Shown: positions 52,097 through 60,095 of the stretch, piece after piece
How the letters are laid out: the number at the start of each line of letters is the position of its first letter
How positions within the stretch are numbered: the first letter of the stretch is position 1
Origin: Adhaeribacter swui
GTDB taxonomy: Bacteria; Bacteroidota; Bacteroidia; Cytophagales; Hymenobacteraceae
Direction: 5' to 3'
Length of the DNA stretch: 64,000 bases
Assembly (NCBI RefSeq): GCF_014217805.1
Contig: NZ_CP055154.1
Coordinates: 1-64,000, forward strand
Translations under genes and position numbers: made by a program
Notes under the pieces: generated by a model
The model's input: only the letters and a program-made list of their open reading frames with translations
Told to the model about the DNA's origin: nothing
Databases searched by the model: none

Positions 52097-52160
52097 GAAA
52101 AGTAATTATAAGTCCTGAAAAGTAATTATAAAACAATATTATACATGAAAATCAATTATA
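52097..52160. promoter_or_regulatory. Tandem operator-like repeats upstream of fic
   Basis: GAAAAGTAATTATA occurs at 52097-52110 and 52117-52130, exactly 20 bp apart, with a third close copy, GAAAATCAATTATA, at 52147-52160. Spacing of two helical turns favours a regulator binding one face. The first copy is 34 bp from the Fic start. Confidence 0.6.
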
Positions 52161-52355
52161 CAATCTCTTGAATAGTATTAAGATTCAAATAGAAGCAAGT
52201 TCTAAGTGGAACCACTAAAAGTATAATTTAATGGACTTTGTAAAACTATTGTTTGAAAAAAATAAAACTTATGATAATTAAAATTTGCCTATATTAAAGA
52301 TTTATTACCGTTCCCTGGTGAGCCGTCTATGTTGTATATGCTTAAATAATTTTAC

Positions 52356-53465
52356 ATGAATTCAGCTCTCCCCAGTGGAACGACTCAAACTATTACAACG
52401 AGCCAAAGTGTTTTAACACCAACCTCCAATAAGCGAAAGCCTAATATCGCTAAATCGCTTTTGGATAGTTCTATTAGTTTTATGGTTCGCGCCATTAATA
52501 CCCATAATATAGTAAATGAGTCCCATCGTTACGAAAAAGTTGTATTAGATATAATTACTGCTTGGGAAAAGGCCATGAAAGCTTTCCTACACCGCAATAA
52601 GGTAAAGCTTAAAAAAGCGGATGGTTGGTCCATAACATTTCCGGACTGCTTGAATAAGACCTCCGATAAGCTTGGCAATTCTTTTCTGAAAGCTCGGCAA
52701 AGTTTACCAATATTATACACTTACCGGAATGAGGCCCAACACTTTTTTGGGGAAAGTTGGGATGCCGTGCTATTCGGACTTGTAGCCGAAAGTGTTAAGA
52801 GTTATAAGAGTTTTATTGAAAATGATTGTGGGCACCGCTTTCTATTAAGTCAGGACTTGTTGATCATGCCAATTGGATTTCAGCGCCCAATAATGCCACA
52901 AGATTTTCTTACCAACCTTTCTGCGTCGAAGAGCGCTTCACGAGAAGTTAAGGAATTTTTAAAACAAATATCCGATGCCGGAGCAGCACTGCAATCGCAA
53001 GGAATTCAAGATTCTGTATTAGTACAATTTCATGTTGCCTTGATTAACGTCAAAAACGTAGCTAATGCTGATGTGATAGTAGGAGTTGATAATAGTCGCC
53101 CGCAGGAAGCTACTATGACTGTTCTGCGGCCAGTTCAAGGGCAAATTCAAATTACAAGAAATCCAAATGCTCAGCTAGTGCAGCTTTCCGAACAAGAAAT
53201 GGTGGACGCCGGATGGAATTTAACTTGGAAGAAGGATATTATGCCTTTTATAAAGAAATCGCTACCTCATCAGAAAATAAATGATGCTTTTTACTTAAAG
53301 TGGAAAGAAATAAAAGCAGACTCTACTATTTGTCATATTCGTAAGTTGCATCCAGGCAATCCAAAAAGTGTTAAAACAGAGTTGTTTAATGATTTAGTTT
53401 ATCAACGTCTACTAGATGCATTTCCCCTTTTGGAATCAAATGATGAAATAATAGAGAAATTTTAA
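52356..53465 (+). CDS. DUF3644/HEPN-like protein
   Basis: The 369-residue protein begins with a low-complexity lead and a DUF3644-like helical domain (residues about 30-180: LLDSSISFMVRAINTHN, AWEKAMKAFLHRN). It contains RNEAQH (residues 124-129), an Rx4H motif as in HEPN ribonucleases. The C-terminal part (about 260-369) may bind nucleic acid or partners. DUF3644 proteins appear in defence islands and an RNase function is suggested, not proven. It diverges from the Fic gene across about 290 bp. Confidence 0.75.
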   Translation: MNSALPSGTTQTITTSQSVLTPTSNKRKPNIAKSLLDSSISFMVRAINTHNIVNESHRYEKVVLDIITAWEKAMKAFLHRNKVKLKKADGWSITFPDCLNKTSDKLGNSFLKARQSLPILYTYRNEAQHFFGESWDAVLFGLVAESVKSYKSFIENDCGHRFLLSQDLLIMPIGFQRPIMPQDFLTNLSASKSASREVKEFLKQISDAGAALQSQGIQDSVLVQFHVALINVKNVANADVIVGVDNSRPQEATMTVLRPVQGQIQITRNPNAQLVQLSEQEMVDAGWNLTWKKDIMPFIKKSLPHQKINDAFYLKWKEIKADSTICHIRKLHPGNPKSVKTELFNDLVYQRLLDAFPLLESNDEIIEKF

Positions 53466-53603
53466 AAAGATGAAGAAATAAAAATCTGCTAATTGACTTA
53501 ACAAGATAGTACCATAGCAAAGACTTAAAGATTGTCCGCAATGGCCTAATTGTAATTAAAGCCAATATGCTAATTTAACTGCTTAATAATAAAATGGAAA
53601 TAT

Positions 53604-54044
53604 ATGGGACTTTTTGAAAAACTAAAGAATTCTGTAGAATCGAGTGAAGTAAAAAGAAAAAAAAGCCATTTAAAAAATCTTTATTCTATTGCTCTAGCTG
53701 ATGGCAATTTTACGAACAGAGAATTCGACTTTATGCTTGCAGTGGCTAGTAAATTATATTTAGATCCATCAATAGTTCAGCATGTAGTCAATTTTCCTGA
53801 TGATATTGCATTCTATATTCCAAATCATGACAGAGAAAAGCTAGACCAAATCTATGATTGCGTTTGTATGTCCGCTATTGATGGTGAAATTAGTGAAAGG
53901 GAACTTAGTATTTGTAAGCTAATCTCGGCAAAAATGGGCTTTCGACCAATTGTTGTAGATTACATATTAGAACATATTCATGAGAGTATAATCAAAGGTA
54001 TTGCTTCGGAGATCGCTTTAGAAAAACTTTTAAAAGAATTATAA
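53604..54044 (+). CDS. TerB-like protein
   Basis: The 146-residue helical protein has two TerB/DjlA-type repeats, AIALADGNFTNREFDFM-like (ALADGNFTNREFDFML) and SAIDGEISERELSICK, each with an acidic DGxhxxxE pattern that can bind metal. TerB domains take part in stress and tellurite-response complexes. It lies 2 bp upstream of a membrane protein gene, so they form a unit. Confidence 0.82.
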   Translation: MGLFEKLKNSVESSEVKRKKSHLKNLYSIALADGNFTNREFDFMLAVASKLYLDPSIVQHVVNFPDDIAFYIPNHDREKLDQIYDCVCMSAIDGEISERELSICKLISAKMGFRPIVVDYILEHIHESIIKGIASEIALEKLLKEL

Positions 54045-54046
54045 TT

Positions 54047-54442
54047 ATGGCTGTTAAAGTTATCGTATCTAGATACCATTTTACTAAGCCTAATTTAATG
54101 TCTGAAAAAGAATACATTTCTTATAAACAGATATTTCAAGTAGAGCCACTATATAACTTAGCTCCCAAAAGTCAATTTTGGAACGAATTTGCATTAATCA
54201 AATATTGCCTAATAACTTTCATTCTGGGGATGGGGTTAACTTACATTTGGGATTCGTTGGCTTTCATTCCAGTTATAGCATTTTTCGTTTTAATAATGGG
54301 CTTAGTTAGTGGGATTGCCGGATCTATGCTAAATTATATAAACATGTCATCTGCAAGAAAGAAGTATTATGATGAATTAAGAGATATTATAAAGACTTCT
54401 TCTACTTATGAAGAATATTGTAGCCGCTTCAGAACATTATAA
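54047..54442 (+). CDS. Two-helix membrane protein paired with TerB-like gene
   Basis: The 131-residue protein has two membrane helices (residues about 50-70 and 72-95) with soluble ends. The 2-bp gap to the TerB-like gene shows co-translation. No family is recognised; it could anchor the TerB-like protein at the membrane. Confidence 0.7.
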   Translation: MAVKVIVSRYHFTKPNLMSEKEYISYKQIFQVEPLYNLAPKSQFWNEFALIKYCLITFILGMGLTYIWDSLAFIPVIAFFVLIMGLVSGIAGSMLNYINMSSARKKYYDELRDIIKTSSTYEEYCSRFRTL

Positions 54443-54610
54443 ATTACCACCCATTACTACATTTATACTACATGCTTCGGCCAACTGCCTTACATGTTGT
54501 CTATACAAGTTATTCTATTTAACATAACATTAGTTATAAGGATAAATTTATGCAATCTTCCTAGAGTACTTTGTTAAATGAACTTTATTAAAAATCATTA
54601 TACCGGTTTT

Positions 54611-55759
54611 TTATGGAATAGGCAAATAATACGGATGGTCAATAGTCTGGCGCATAAAGGATACCTGATCCCGGGTAAAGGAAGTTTGTTTGTTGTAATA
54701 ATCCATAACATTAGTGGAACGGAAGGGCAAACCCTGACAATCAATTTTTAAGTCACTCGGGCTCTTTGGATCTGGTGGCAGATGGCGGGGTGTATCCTGA
54801 ATATTACCAAAAGAAGGAGCCGGTGACTCGGAACAACCGGTATCAAAGGGATGCTTTAAATTCAGGAAATGACCCAGTTCATGGGCTACTACCCCCGCTA
54901 CAAAGGCATTTTCGTGAATATAGACTGCTGGAATAGCATAATCAGGGGCAATTTGTTTATTGATCTCTTCACAAGATGAATTATTTGAATCAGTTATAAT
55001 TCCAGGCGAAAAACTAGCGGAGTAACCTTCCGGTATGGCATTTTTGAACCAGTTCACCCCCACAATAATGTTTAAGTAATTCTTGATGCACCAACTATGT
55101 AATATGGAGGTGGCCTTAGCTTTTGCTGAATCCACTGTACTAGGCATGGAATACTCTAATCGATTAAGGCCCGCTTGAGCTAGTGGGTGACCTTGGGGAT
55201 CTTGGGTAGCCAGATAAAATTCGATATAGGCATCGGCTACATTTGGGTTAAGGCTATCCTGCCGATTGCGGTACATCTTATTGACTTCCTTCATCATCAT
55301 TGATAAGGTTATATCTAAATCAGGGTAATCTACATCAGTGGGCAGGTGAAAAATGAGCGGCAACTTGACCACCGGATACGTCTTTGCCGGACGGGCGGTT
55401 ATCGGGTAAGCCGCACTCCGTAAATCACCCAGTTGGGCTTCCAGGATAACCGTTTGTGGCTGCTTGCTGGAAAAATACTGGTTATCAGGCTGCAAAACAC
55501 CGTTGGCAAAAAGCTGAATTTTGCTTCCTTTAGGTGGGTTATAACTGGTCAAGCCATTCTTATCGGTTATCTGATAGTAAACAGGTAACTGACTAAGGGT
55601 GTCCGCATTGACAAATTTAACGAGCGTTTGAATACGAATACTCTGGAGATTAGCTAAGTCTAAGGAGGGTATTTTCTGGGGTTCTTCCTCCTGTTCACAG
55701 GAAAGTAACAAAAGCAGGCTTATAATACTAAAGAGCTTACTTACACGAAAACGACGCAT
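54611..55759 (-). CDS. M43-like zinc metalloprotease lipoprotein
   Basis: The 382-residue lipoprotein has lipobox LLSC and a C-terminal protease domain with HELGHFLNLKH (zinc ligands, residues about 292-302) and the Met-turn NVMDYY. Pappalysin-like M43 enzymes usually have Gly where this one has Asn (position 8 of the motif). The N-terminal half is an immunoglobulin-like or beta-rich region. It is probably surface-exposed and degrades proteins or processes secreted ones. Confidence 0.88.
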   Translation of the reverse strand: MRRFRVSKLFSIISLLLLLSCEQEEEPQKIPSLDLANLQSIRIQTLVKFVNADTLSQLPVYYQITDKNGLTSYNPPKGSKIQLFANGVLQPDNQYFSSKQPQTVILEAQLGDLRSAAYPITARPAKTYPVVKLPLIFHLPTDVDYPDLDITLSMMMKEVNKMYRNRQDSLNPNVADAYIEFYLATQDPQGHPLAQAGLNRLEYSMPSTVDSAKAKATSILHSWCIKNYLNIIVGVNWFKNAIPEGYSASFSPGIITDSNNSSCEEINKQIAPDYAIPAVYIHENAFVAGVVAHELGHFLNLKHPFDTGCSESPAPSFGNIQDTPRHLPPDPKSPSDLKIDCQGLPFRSTNVMDYYNKQTSFTRDQVSFMRQTIDHPYYLPIP

Positions 55760-55929
55760 GCACTCGCTAATTCAAAAAAGATGGATAGAGCAGCAGATAA
55801 AAGTTATTTAATATAGTATACAAGAACCTTTGCGGAAACCGATATGCTATAAAATTCTCAATAGGAAACCTTTGCTTCACAAATTACTAAAATATTTAAA
55901 TATTCCTTCCTCAGAACCCTCGTATTTTA

Positions 55930-55945
55930 CATAATCGCGATTATG
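55930..55945. promoter_or_regulatory. 16-bp perfect palindrome
   Basis: CATAATCGCGATTATG is a perfect palindrome in the gap between the divergent M43-like gene and the small membrane gene at 56050. It is a reasonable operator for a dimeric repressor. Confidence 0.4.
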
Positions 55946-56049
55946 GGACAAAATTGAAGCAGTATCTTTACTGTAATATTTTATTGAATCTGTAAGGATA
56001 AATCATATAAAATCAGCACCTTTAACTATCTCCTCTAACAACAATTAGT

Positions 56050-56268
56050 ATGAAATTTAATTATAGCCGTTTTGGCTTTACTCATCTTGTTGTAACTTAT
56101 ATAATCGTGAAGGTAGTACATTACTTGGTCGGGTTCCACTACAATCCTTTCCAAGAAGGTTTACTTACCTATAAACTCTTAATCGATATTAGCTCCTGGG
56201 GGATGGTTGCTGCCCTAACTTACTTTTTGTTCAAGCAGTTATTGCCCGAAAAGAACAAGTTCATTTAA
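56050..56268 (+). CDS. Small two-helix membrane protein
   Basis: The 72-residue protein has two hydrophobic segments (residues about 10-28 and 43-63) and a basic end. A complete frame begins 9 bp after TCTAACAACA. No family is recognised. Confidence 0.55.
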   Translation: MKFNYSRFGFTHLVVTYIIVKVVHYLVGFHYNPFQEGLLTYKLLIDISSWGMVAALTYFLFKQLLPEKNKFI

Positions 56269-56406
56269 CGCATAAAGGAAAGTTAGAGTAACCAGAGTCT
56301 ATTTACTACTGGCTATTCTATCTTCTTGGCCCAAGAAAATAAATATTGTAGCATTCTATATAGAAGTAAGATGTTTCACGTTAGGAGGAAAACTCTTCTC
56401 TATCTT

Positions 56407-57033
56407 ATGAAAAAATGCTGCTTATTGGTTGGCTTTTTATTGGGCAATATTGCCTGGAGCTATGGTCAAACCTCCTTTGGTATTAAAGGAGGAGTAAACC
56501 TGACAAATGTGGATTTTCAGAAATCCAGAGGTGCCGATTATCAAACGAAAGTTCGCTTTAACGTGGGAGCTTTATGGCAAAAAGAATTTAATGCAAAGCT
56601 TTTTGGACGAGCCGAACTGCTTTATTCTTTAAAAGGAACTACCATCGCGCTGGATAATGCTTTTTTTAGAGGCAAGGGTATTGATGAGTACCATTATCTT
56701 AATCTGCCTCTATTAGCTGGTTATCACCTTACCCCTAAGTTTTCTTTTGTGCTAGGACCAGAATTAGGCTATTTAGTCTATGGGCGCGAAAACTTCGGGG
56801 ATAATCCTAAAAACATTACCGCGGCTTGCAATAAATTTGACTTGGCGGTTGCGGCTGGAATCAGTTATAAAATCAAACCTTCCTTAGACTTAGAAGCGCG
56901 GTACAGTTACGGTTTCAACAACATTCTTTCCTATACCGATTATGATGCTAATGGGCAAGTGGTAGCGCAAGTTAATGATGGCCAAAATCGGGTTTTACAG
57001 GTGGGAGTAGTTTATTATTTCTCTAAGAAGTAG
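56407..57033 (+). CDS. Outer-membrane beta-barrel protein (PorT/OMP_b-brl type)
   Basis: The ATG at 56407 starts a signal peptide (ending SYGQ); the frame extends to 56326 but would hide the signal. The mature 190-residue protein has alternating strands, starting FGIKGGVNLTNVDF and ending VGVVYYFSKK, as in small Bacteroidota OmpA-like porins. Ligand unknown. A strong terminator follows at 57178. Confidence 0.88.
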   Translation: MKKCCLLVGFLLGNIAWSYGQTSFGIKGGVNLTNVDFQKSRGADYQTKVRFNVGALWQKEFNAKLFGRAELLYSLKGTTIALDNAFFRGKGIDEYHYLNLPLLAGYHLTPKFSFVLGPELGYLVYGRENFGDNPKNITAACNKFDLAVAAGISYKIKPSLDLEARYSYGFNNILSYTDYDANGQVVAQVNDGQNRVLQVGVVYYFSKK

Positions 57034-57177
57034 CAATAAGTAGGACTGTTTCACTTATTTATTCCTCTGGCTTGATCCTCATTATTTAACTAGGAAAGTA
57101 GTATCAAGAACACTTCTCATCATTCAAAATAAAAACATGATTGAGGAGATGCTTATTTAAGACAAATAAAGCACACA

Positions 57178-57204
57178 AAAGACCTGGTAGTACCAGGTCT
57201 TTTT
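57178..57204 (+). terminator. Intrinsic terminator after the beta-barrel gene
   Basis: A perfect 11-bp stem, AAAGACCTGGT (57178-57188) with ACCAGGTCTTT (57192-57202), a three-base loop and a T-run. A degenerate version (AAAAGACCTGCTACC plus T-run) precedes repeat copy 2. Confidence 0.88.
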
Positions 57205-57215
57205 GCATCCCAATA

Positions 57216-57272
57216 TTCCGTCGTTTCGCGAGACGTTTGGTCAACCTATATCCGGACAAGACAGACAAAGCA
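57216..57272. repeat. Dispersed intergenic repeat, copy 1
   Basis: The core TTTGGTCAACCT and the flanks CGTTTCGCGAGA and TCCGGACAAGACAG match copies 2 and 3 in the same order and spacing. It lies between the beta-barrel gene terminator and the alpha/beta hydrolase. Confidence 0.75.
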
Positions 57273-57484
57273 CGGCTACTTACCATTAAGCTAGTTGATA
57301 AACTAACATTGTAATTTTAAAGGAGAATAAACTTAACAGGACTATCGTTTACCGACTGCAAGGAAGAGGCCCTTCGTAGTAATGATCCTTCCTTGCGCTT
57401 ATCAACTGCTACACCAACTTGACTGTCCCGGACTCCGTAAATAGTCCTAAGCTAGTACGTCATAGCTCCTAATTCCATTATTTT

Positions 57485-58402
57485 ATGAACATGCACTGCA
57501 TTCGTCGCGGCACCGGTAAGCCGCTATTACTTATTCACGGAATTGGCGGTAGCTCGCGTTCCTGGCTTCTTATCATGAATGCCCTAGTTGAAGCGGGTCG
57601 GGAAGTTATTGCCGTTGACTTACCGGGCCACGGGGCTACCCCTGCTTTGCTCGGGGAAGTATCTATCCGTACTCTGGCTGATGCCGTTACAGATTTTCTG
57701 AAAAAACAAGATTTATTGGGTATTGATGCGGTAGGTAGTTCCATGGGTGCCCGTCTGGTACTAGAGCTAGCTCGACGCGGGGGAATAGTAGGCGCCGTTG
57801 TTTCCTTGGACCCCGGCGGATTTTGGCGGGGCTGGGAGATACCTTTTTTTTATTATTCAGTGGCTACTTCCGTGCGCCTAGTGCGGTTATTGCAACCGGT
57901 TATGCCAACCCTCCTGGGAAACCCCATTGGCCGTACGGCCCTATTGGCTCAGTTTTCTGCTCATCCCTGGCAATTACCGGCGACCTTGGTAGGCGACGAG
58001 ATGCGCACTTTTGCCAGCTCCCCTTCTTTTGATGAACTATTAGACCAATTAGCTCACGGAGAGCGGCAACAAGGGGCTCCTCAGGGAACCATTAAGCAAC
58101 CATTGGTTATTGGCTGGGGCCGGCAGGACCGAGTTTGTCTTCCCCGGCAAGCCACTCGGGCTTTAGCTGCTTTTCCCGACGCTCACCTGCATTGGTTTAA
58201 TGATTGCGGCCACTTTCCCCAGTGGGATGCCCCTACCCAAACAGTGCGCCTGGTGCTAGCCGTAATTAATGGTGAATTGCTATTTGATGGATTACCGGCT
58301 CAAAGCACTCAACGAACTTCTCCTCGTAAAATATTCTTTAAGCTGGCAATTGGGTTGGTGTTGATTGCGAGTGTTATTGGGCTTTTCCGACGAAAAAAAT
58401 AA
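57485..58402 (+). CDS. Alpha/beta hydrolase with C-terminal membrane helix
   Basis: The 305-residue protein has the fold's oxyanion region LLLIHGIGGSSRSW, nucleophile elbow GSSMGA (Ser near residue 88), acid in GRQDRV and the catalytic His in DCGHFPQWD. One helix at residues about 283-300 and a basic tail anchor it in the membrane. Substrate unknown. Codon use is more GC-rich than in the accessory genes. Confidence 0.9.
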   Translation: MNMHCIRRGTGKPLLLIHGIGGSSRSWLLIMNALVEAGREVIAVDLPGHGATPALLGEVSIRTLADAVTDFLKKQDLLGIDAVGSSMGARLVLELARRGGIVGAVVSLDPGGFWRGWEIPFFYYSVATSVRLVRLLQPVMPTLLGNPIGRTALLAQFSAHPWQLPATLVGDEMRTFASSPSFDELLDQLAHGERQQGAPQGTIKQPLVIGWGRQDRVCLPRQATRALAAFPDAHLHWFNDCGHFPQWDAPTQTVRLVLAVINGELLFDGLPAQSTQRTSPRKIFFKLAIGLVLIASVIGLFRRKK

Positions 58403-58787
58403 CGATTTAGCTTGGTGAAAGGCCAAACTAACTGCCACTTGCTTTTTCCAGCTTAAATGTCTTCCCTATCAGAATATACTTAGTTTGCACAAAAGCTAAG
58501 GACTCATCGCGAGTTTTGTGGCGGCTTGAGTCTTTTGCCTACTTTTTCCTTGAGGAGAAAAGTAAGGCCTAGCTACCGCGGCAAAAGCCAATAGAATGCT
58601 ATAGCTTTTTTGCTTGCTAAAACACACATAAATCATAAGAATATAACTTGACTATGTACTAGAATACAGTATTATTTAACTCATCTCATCTCATCAACCA
58701 TAACTTGAACTTGATTAATTAGATGCTACTTTGAGATAGCTATTCTGCCAAAAAGACCTGCTACCATCAAGTTTTTTTTTATTTTTA

Positions 58788-58838
58788 TTCCGCCGTTTCC
58801 GGAGATAGGTTGGTCAACCTGTTGCCGGATTAGACAGG
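58788..58838. repeat. Dispersed intergenic repeat, copy 2
   Basis: CGTTTCCGGAGA, GTTGGTCAACCT and GCCGGATTAGACAG follow each other with the same spacing as in copies 1 and 3. It is in the 720-bp gap between the hydrolase and the small gene pair. Confidence 0.75.
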
Positions 58839-58839
58839 T

Positions 58840-58969
58840 CCAACAACACGTTTTAACCAGTGAATCGCCCATCTATTTAATTCAAAACTTTTTTAATCCC
58901 GAGCAAGCACTCACCTGGCTAACAGGAGCAGCCCTTCCACTCAGCCTGAAAACCTCTTCCCTAAAGTAG
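58840..58969 (+). pseudogene. Possible protein remnant after repeat copy 2
   Basis: A frame of about 43 codons ends at a TAG (58967-58969) and includes SPIYLIQNFFNPEQALTWLT, which reads like the end of a real protein (an EALxWL-type helix). There is no start codon or ribosome site. The rest of 58403-59122 holds no gene. Confidence 0.3.
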
Positions 58970-59122
58970 AGGAGAGAAGAATTAAAATCACCCGTTTTTC
59001 CATACGTACCTGGTATTAAGTTACTATTTTTTTGCATAAAATACGGATTTTAGGGGAATATAGACAACCAAAAACCAAGGGGGAGTAAGCATATAATAAG
59101 TCCTACAAGTTTAGGAAGGTTA

Positions 59123-59374
59123 ATGATGATGACAACGCTCTTGTATTCGGTGGAACCCTTAACCTGGCATTTATTCCAGCCGGTGGAATCCTTGACCCAA
59201 AAGGAGTGCATTCATAACATCTTATTTCTCAAGTACCTGCTCCACAAAGAACCGAATGCCCGGGTCCGGCAGCGAATCCACTACGATCTGGATCAATTAA
59301 CGGATCACCTGTTACACTTACTCGATCAAGCCCAGATGCCCTTAGCGGGAGAAATCCGTTGCCCACTTTTTTGA
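59123..59374 (+). CDS. Small helical protein, unknown
   Basis: The 83-residue protein is helical, His- and Leu-rich, without signal or membrane helix. It precedes another small gene by 24 bp on the same strand, so both are likely one transcript. No family is recognised. Confidence 0.6.
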   Translation: MMMTTLLYSVEPLTWHLFQPVESLTQKECIHNILFLKYLLHKEPNARVRQRIHYDLDQLTDHLLHLLDQAQMPLAGEIRCPLF

Positions 59375-59398
59375 TTCTTTCCCTTTGAACTGCTCGCC

Positions 59399-59665
59399 AT
59401 GAACCTGGTTACTTTCCATCATAAAAACATCGAACAACGCGCGGAGCTGGTAAGTCAGAAAGGCATTTACTTAGCTTCTCGGCAGGATGCTTTTTATAGC
59501 TATCATTTATTTTATGTCCAACAATTATTTGTGGAGGTAACCCAAAAAATTCCGGGCAATGACTTAATTCTGATTCGGGGCTTTATTAATGTTTTTAGCT
59601 TATCCGCTTACCTGGACTTAATCGATATTAGCGCCCTGGACCGGGATGGAAACGGACTTTTTTAA
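59399..59665 (+). CDS. Small soluble protein, unknown
   Basis: The 88-residue protein follows the previous small gene and has mixed strands and helices with LYLASRQDAFYSYHLFYV-like aromatic content. No family is recognised. Its codon use is consistent with the neighbouring genes. Confidence 0.6.
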   Translation: MNLVTFHHKNIEQRAELVSQKGIYLASRQDAFYSYHLFYVQQLFVEVTQKIPGNDLILIRGFINVFSLSAYLDLIDISALDRDGNGLF

Positions 59666-59941
59666 AAGCATTTCGTCTGCGCAAGTGCGGCAAGGAAGGT
59701 CTTCTTAGAAGTTTGATTTGCTTTCCAAAATGACTTCTTAATCCTTGTTGAATGAGCACAAAAGAGGCCACTGTACTGAGCAAAACCAGTAACACCACCG
59801 CCAATAAAGGGACCACCTGGAACAAGACCATACGCTAGCGTACGGAGTCCAGTTGTAAAAGTCACTGATAATCAATATTTTATTTTACATCTTACTATCT
59901 AGCGTACTAGGCCAAATACTACAAGATCAGGGAGCAAGAAT

Positions 59942-59997
59942 AAGTTATTTTACATATAAGTTCATTTATGTAAAATAACTTATATGTAAAATAACTT
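59942..59997. repeat. Three copies of a 14-bp motif, one inverted
   Basis: AAGTTATTTTACAT (59942-59955) faces ATGTAAAATAACTT (59968-59981), which is repeated directly at 59984-59997. The first two can form a hairpin between the converging small gene and TonB receptor gene, so this is a possible terminator or a short mobile remnant. The remaining 59666-60095 shows no gene. Confidence 0.6.
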
Positions 59998-60095
59998 AAA
60001 TGCAATCTCAGAAAAATGGTCATTTTGGAGAAATTACGACTTATGATTCGTCCTACAATTTCTAGACCTGTTCTGAAAAAAATTGACTAATCTAC

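Noticed and set aside
57104-57286. Minus-strand frame across the terminator and repeat copy 1
   Set aside because: It reads through a terminator hairpin and a repeat; the related frame in copies 2 and 3 is interrupted.
59942-59997. Short CRISPR-like array
   Set aside because: Only three 14-bp copies, one inverted, with spacers of 12 and 2 bp and no cas genes; not a CRISPR. No other array was seen in the window.
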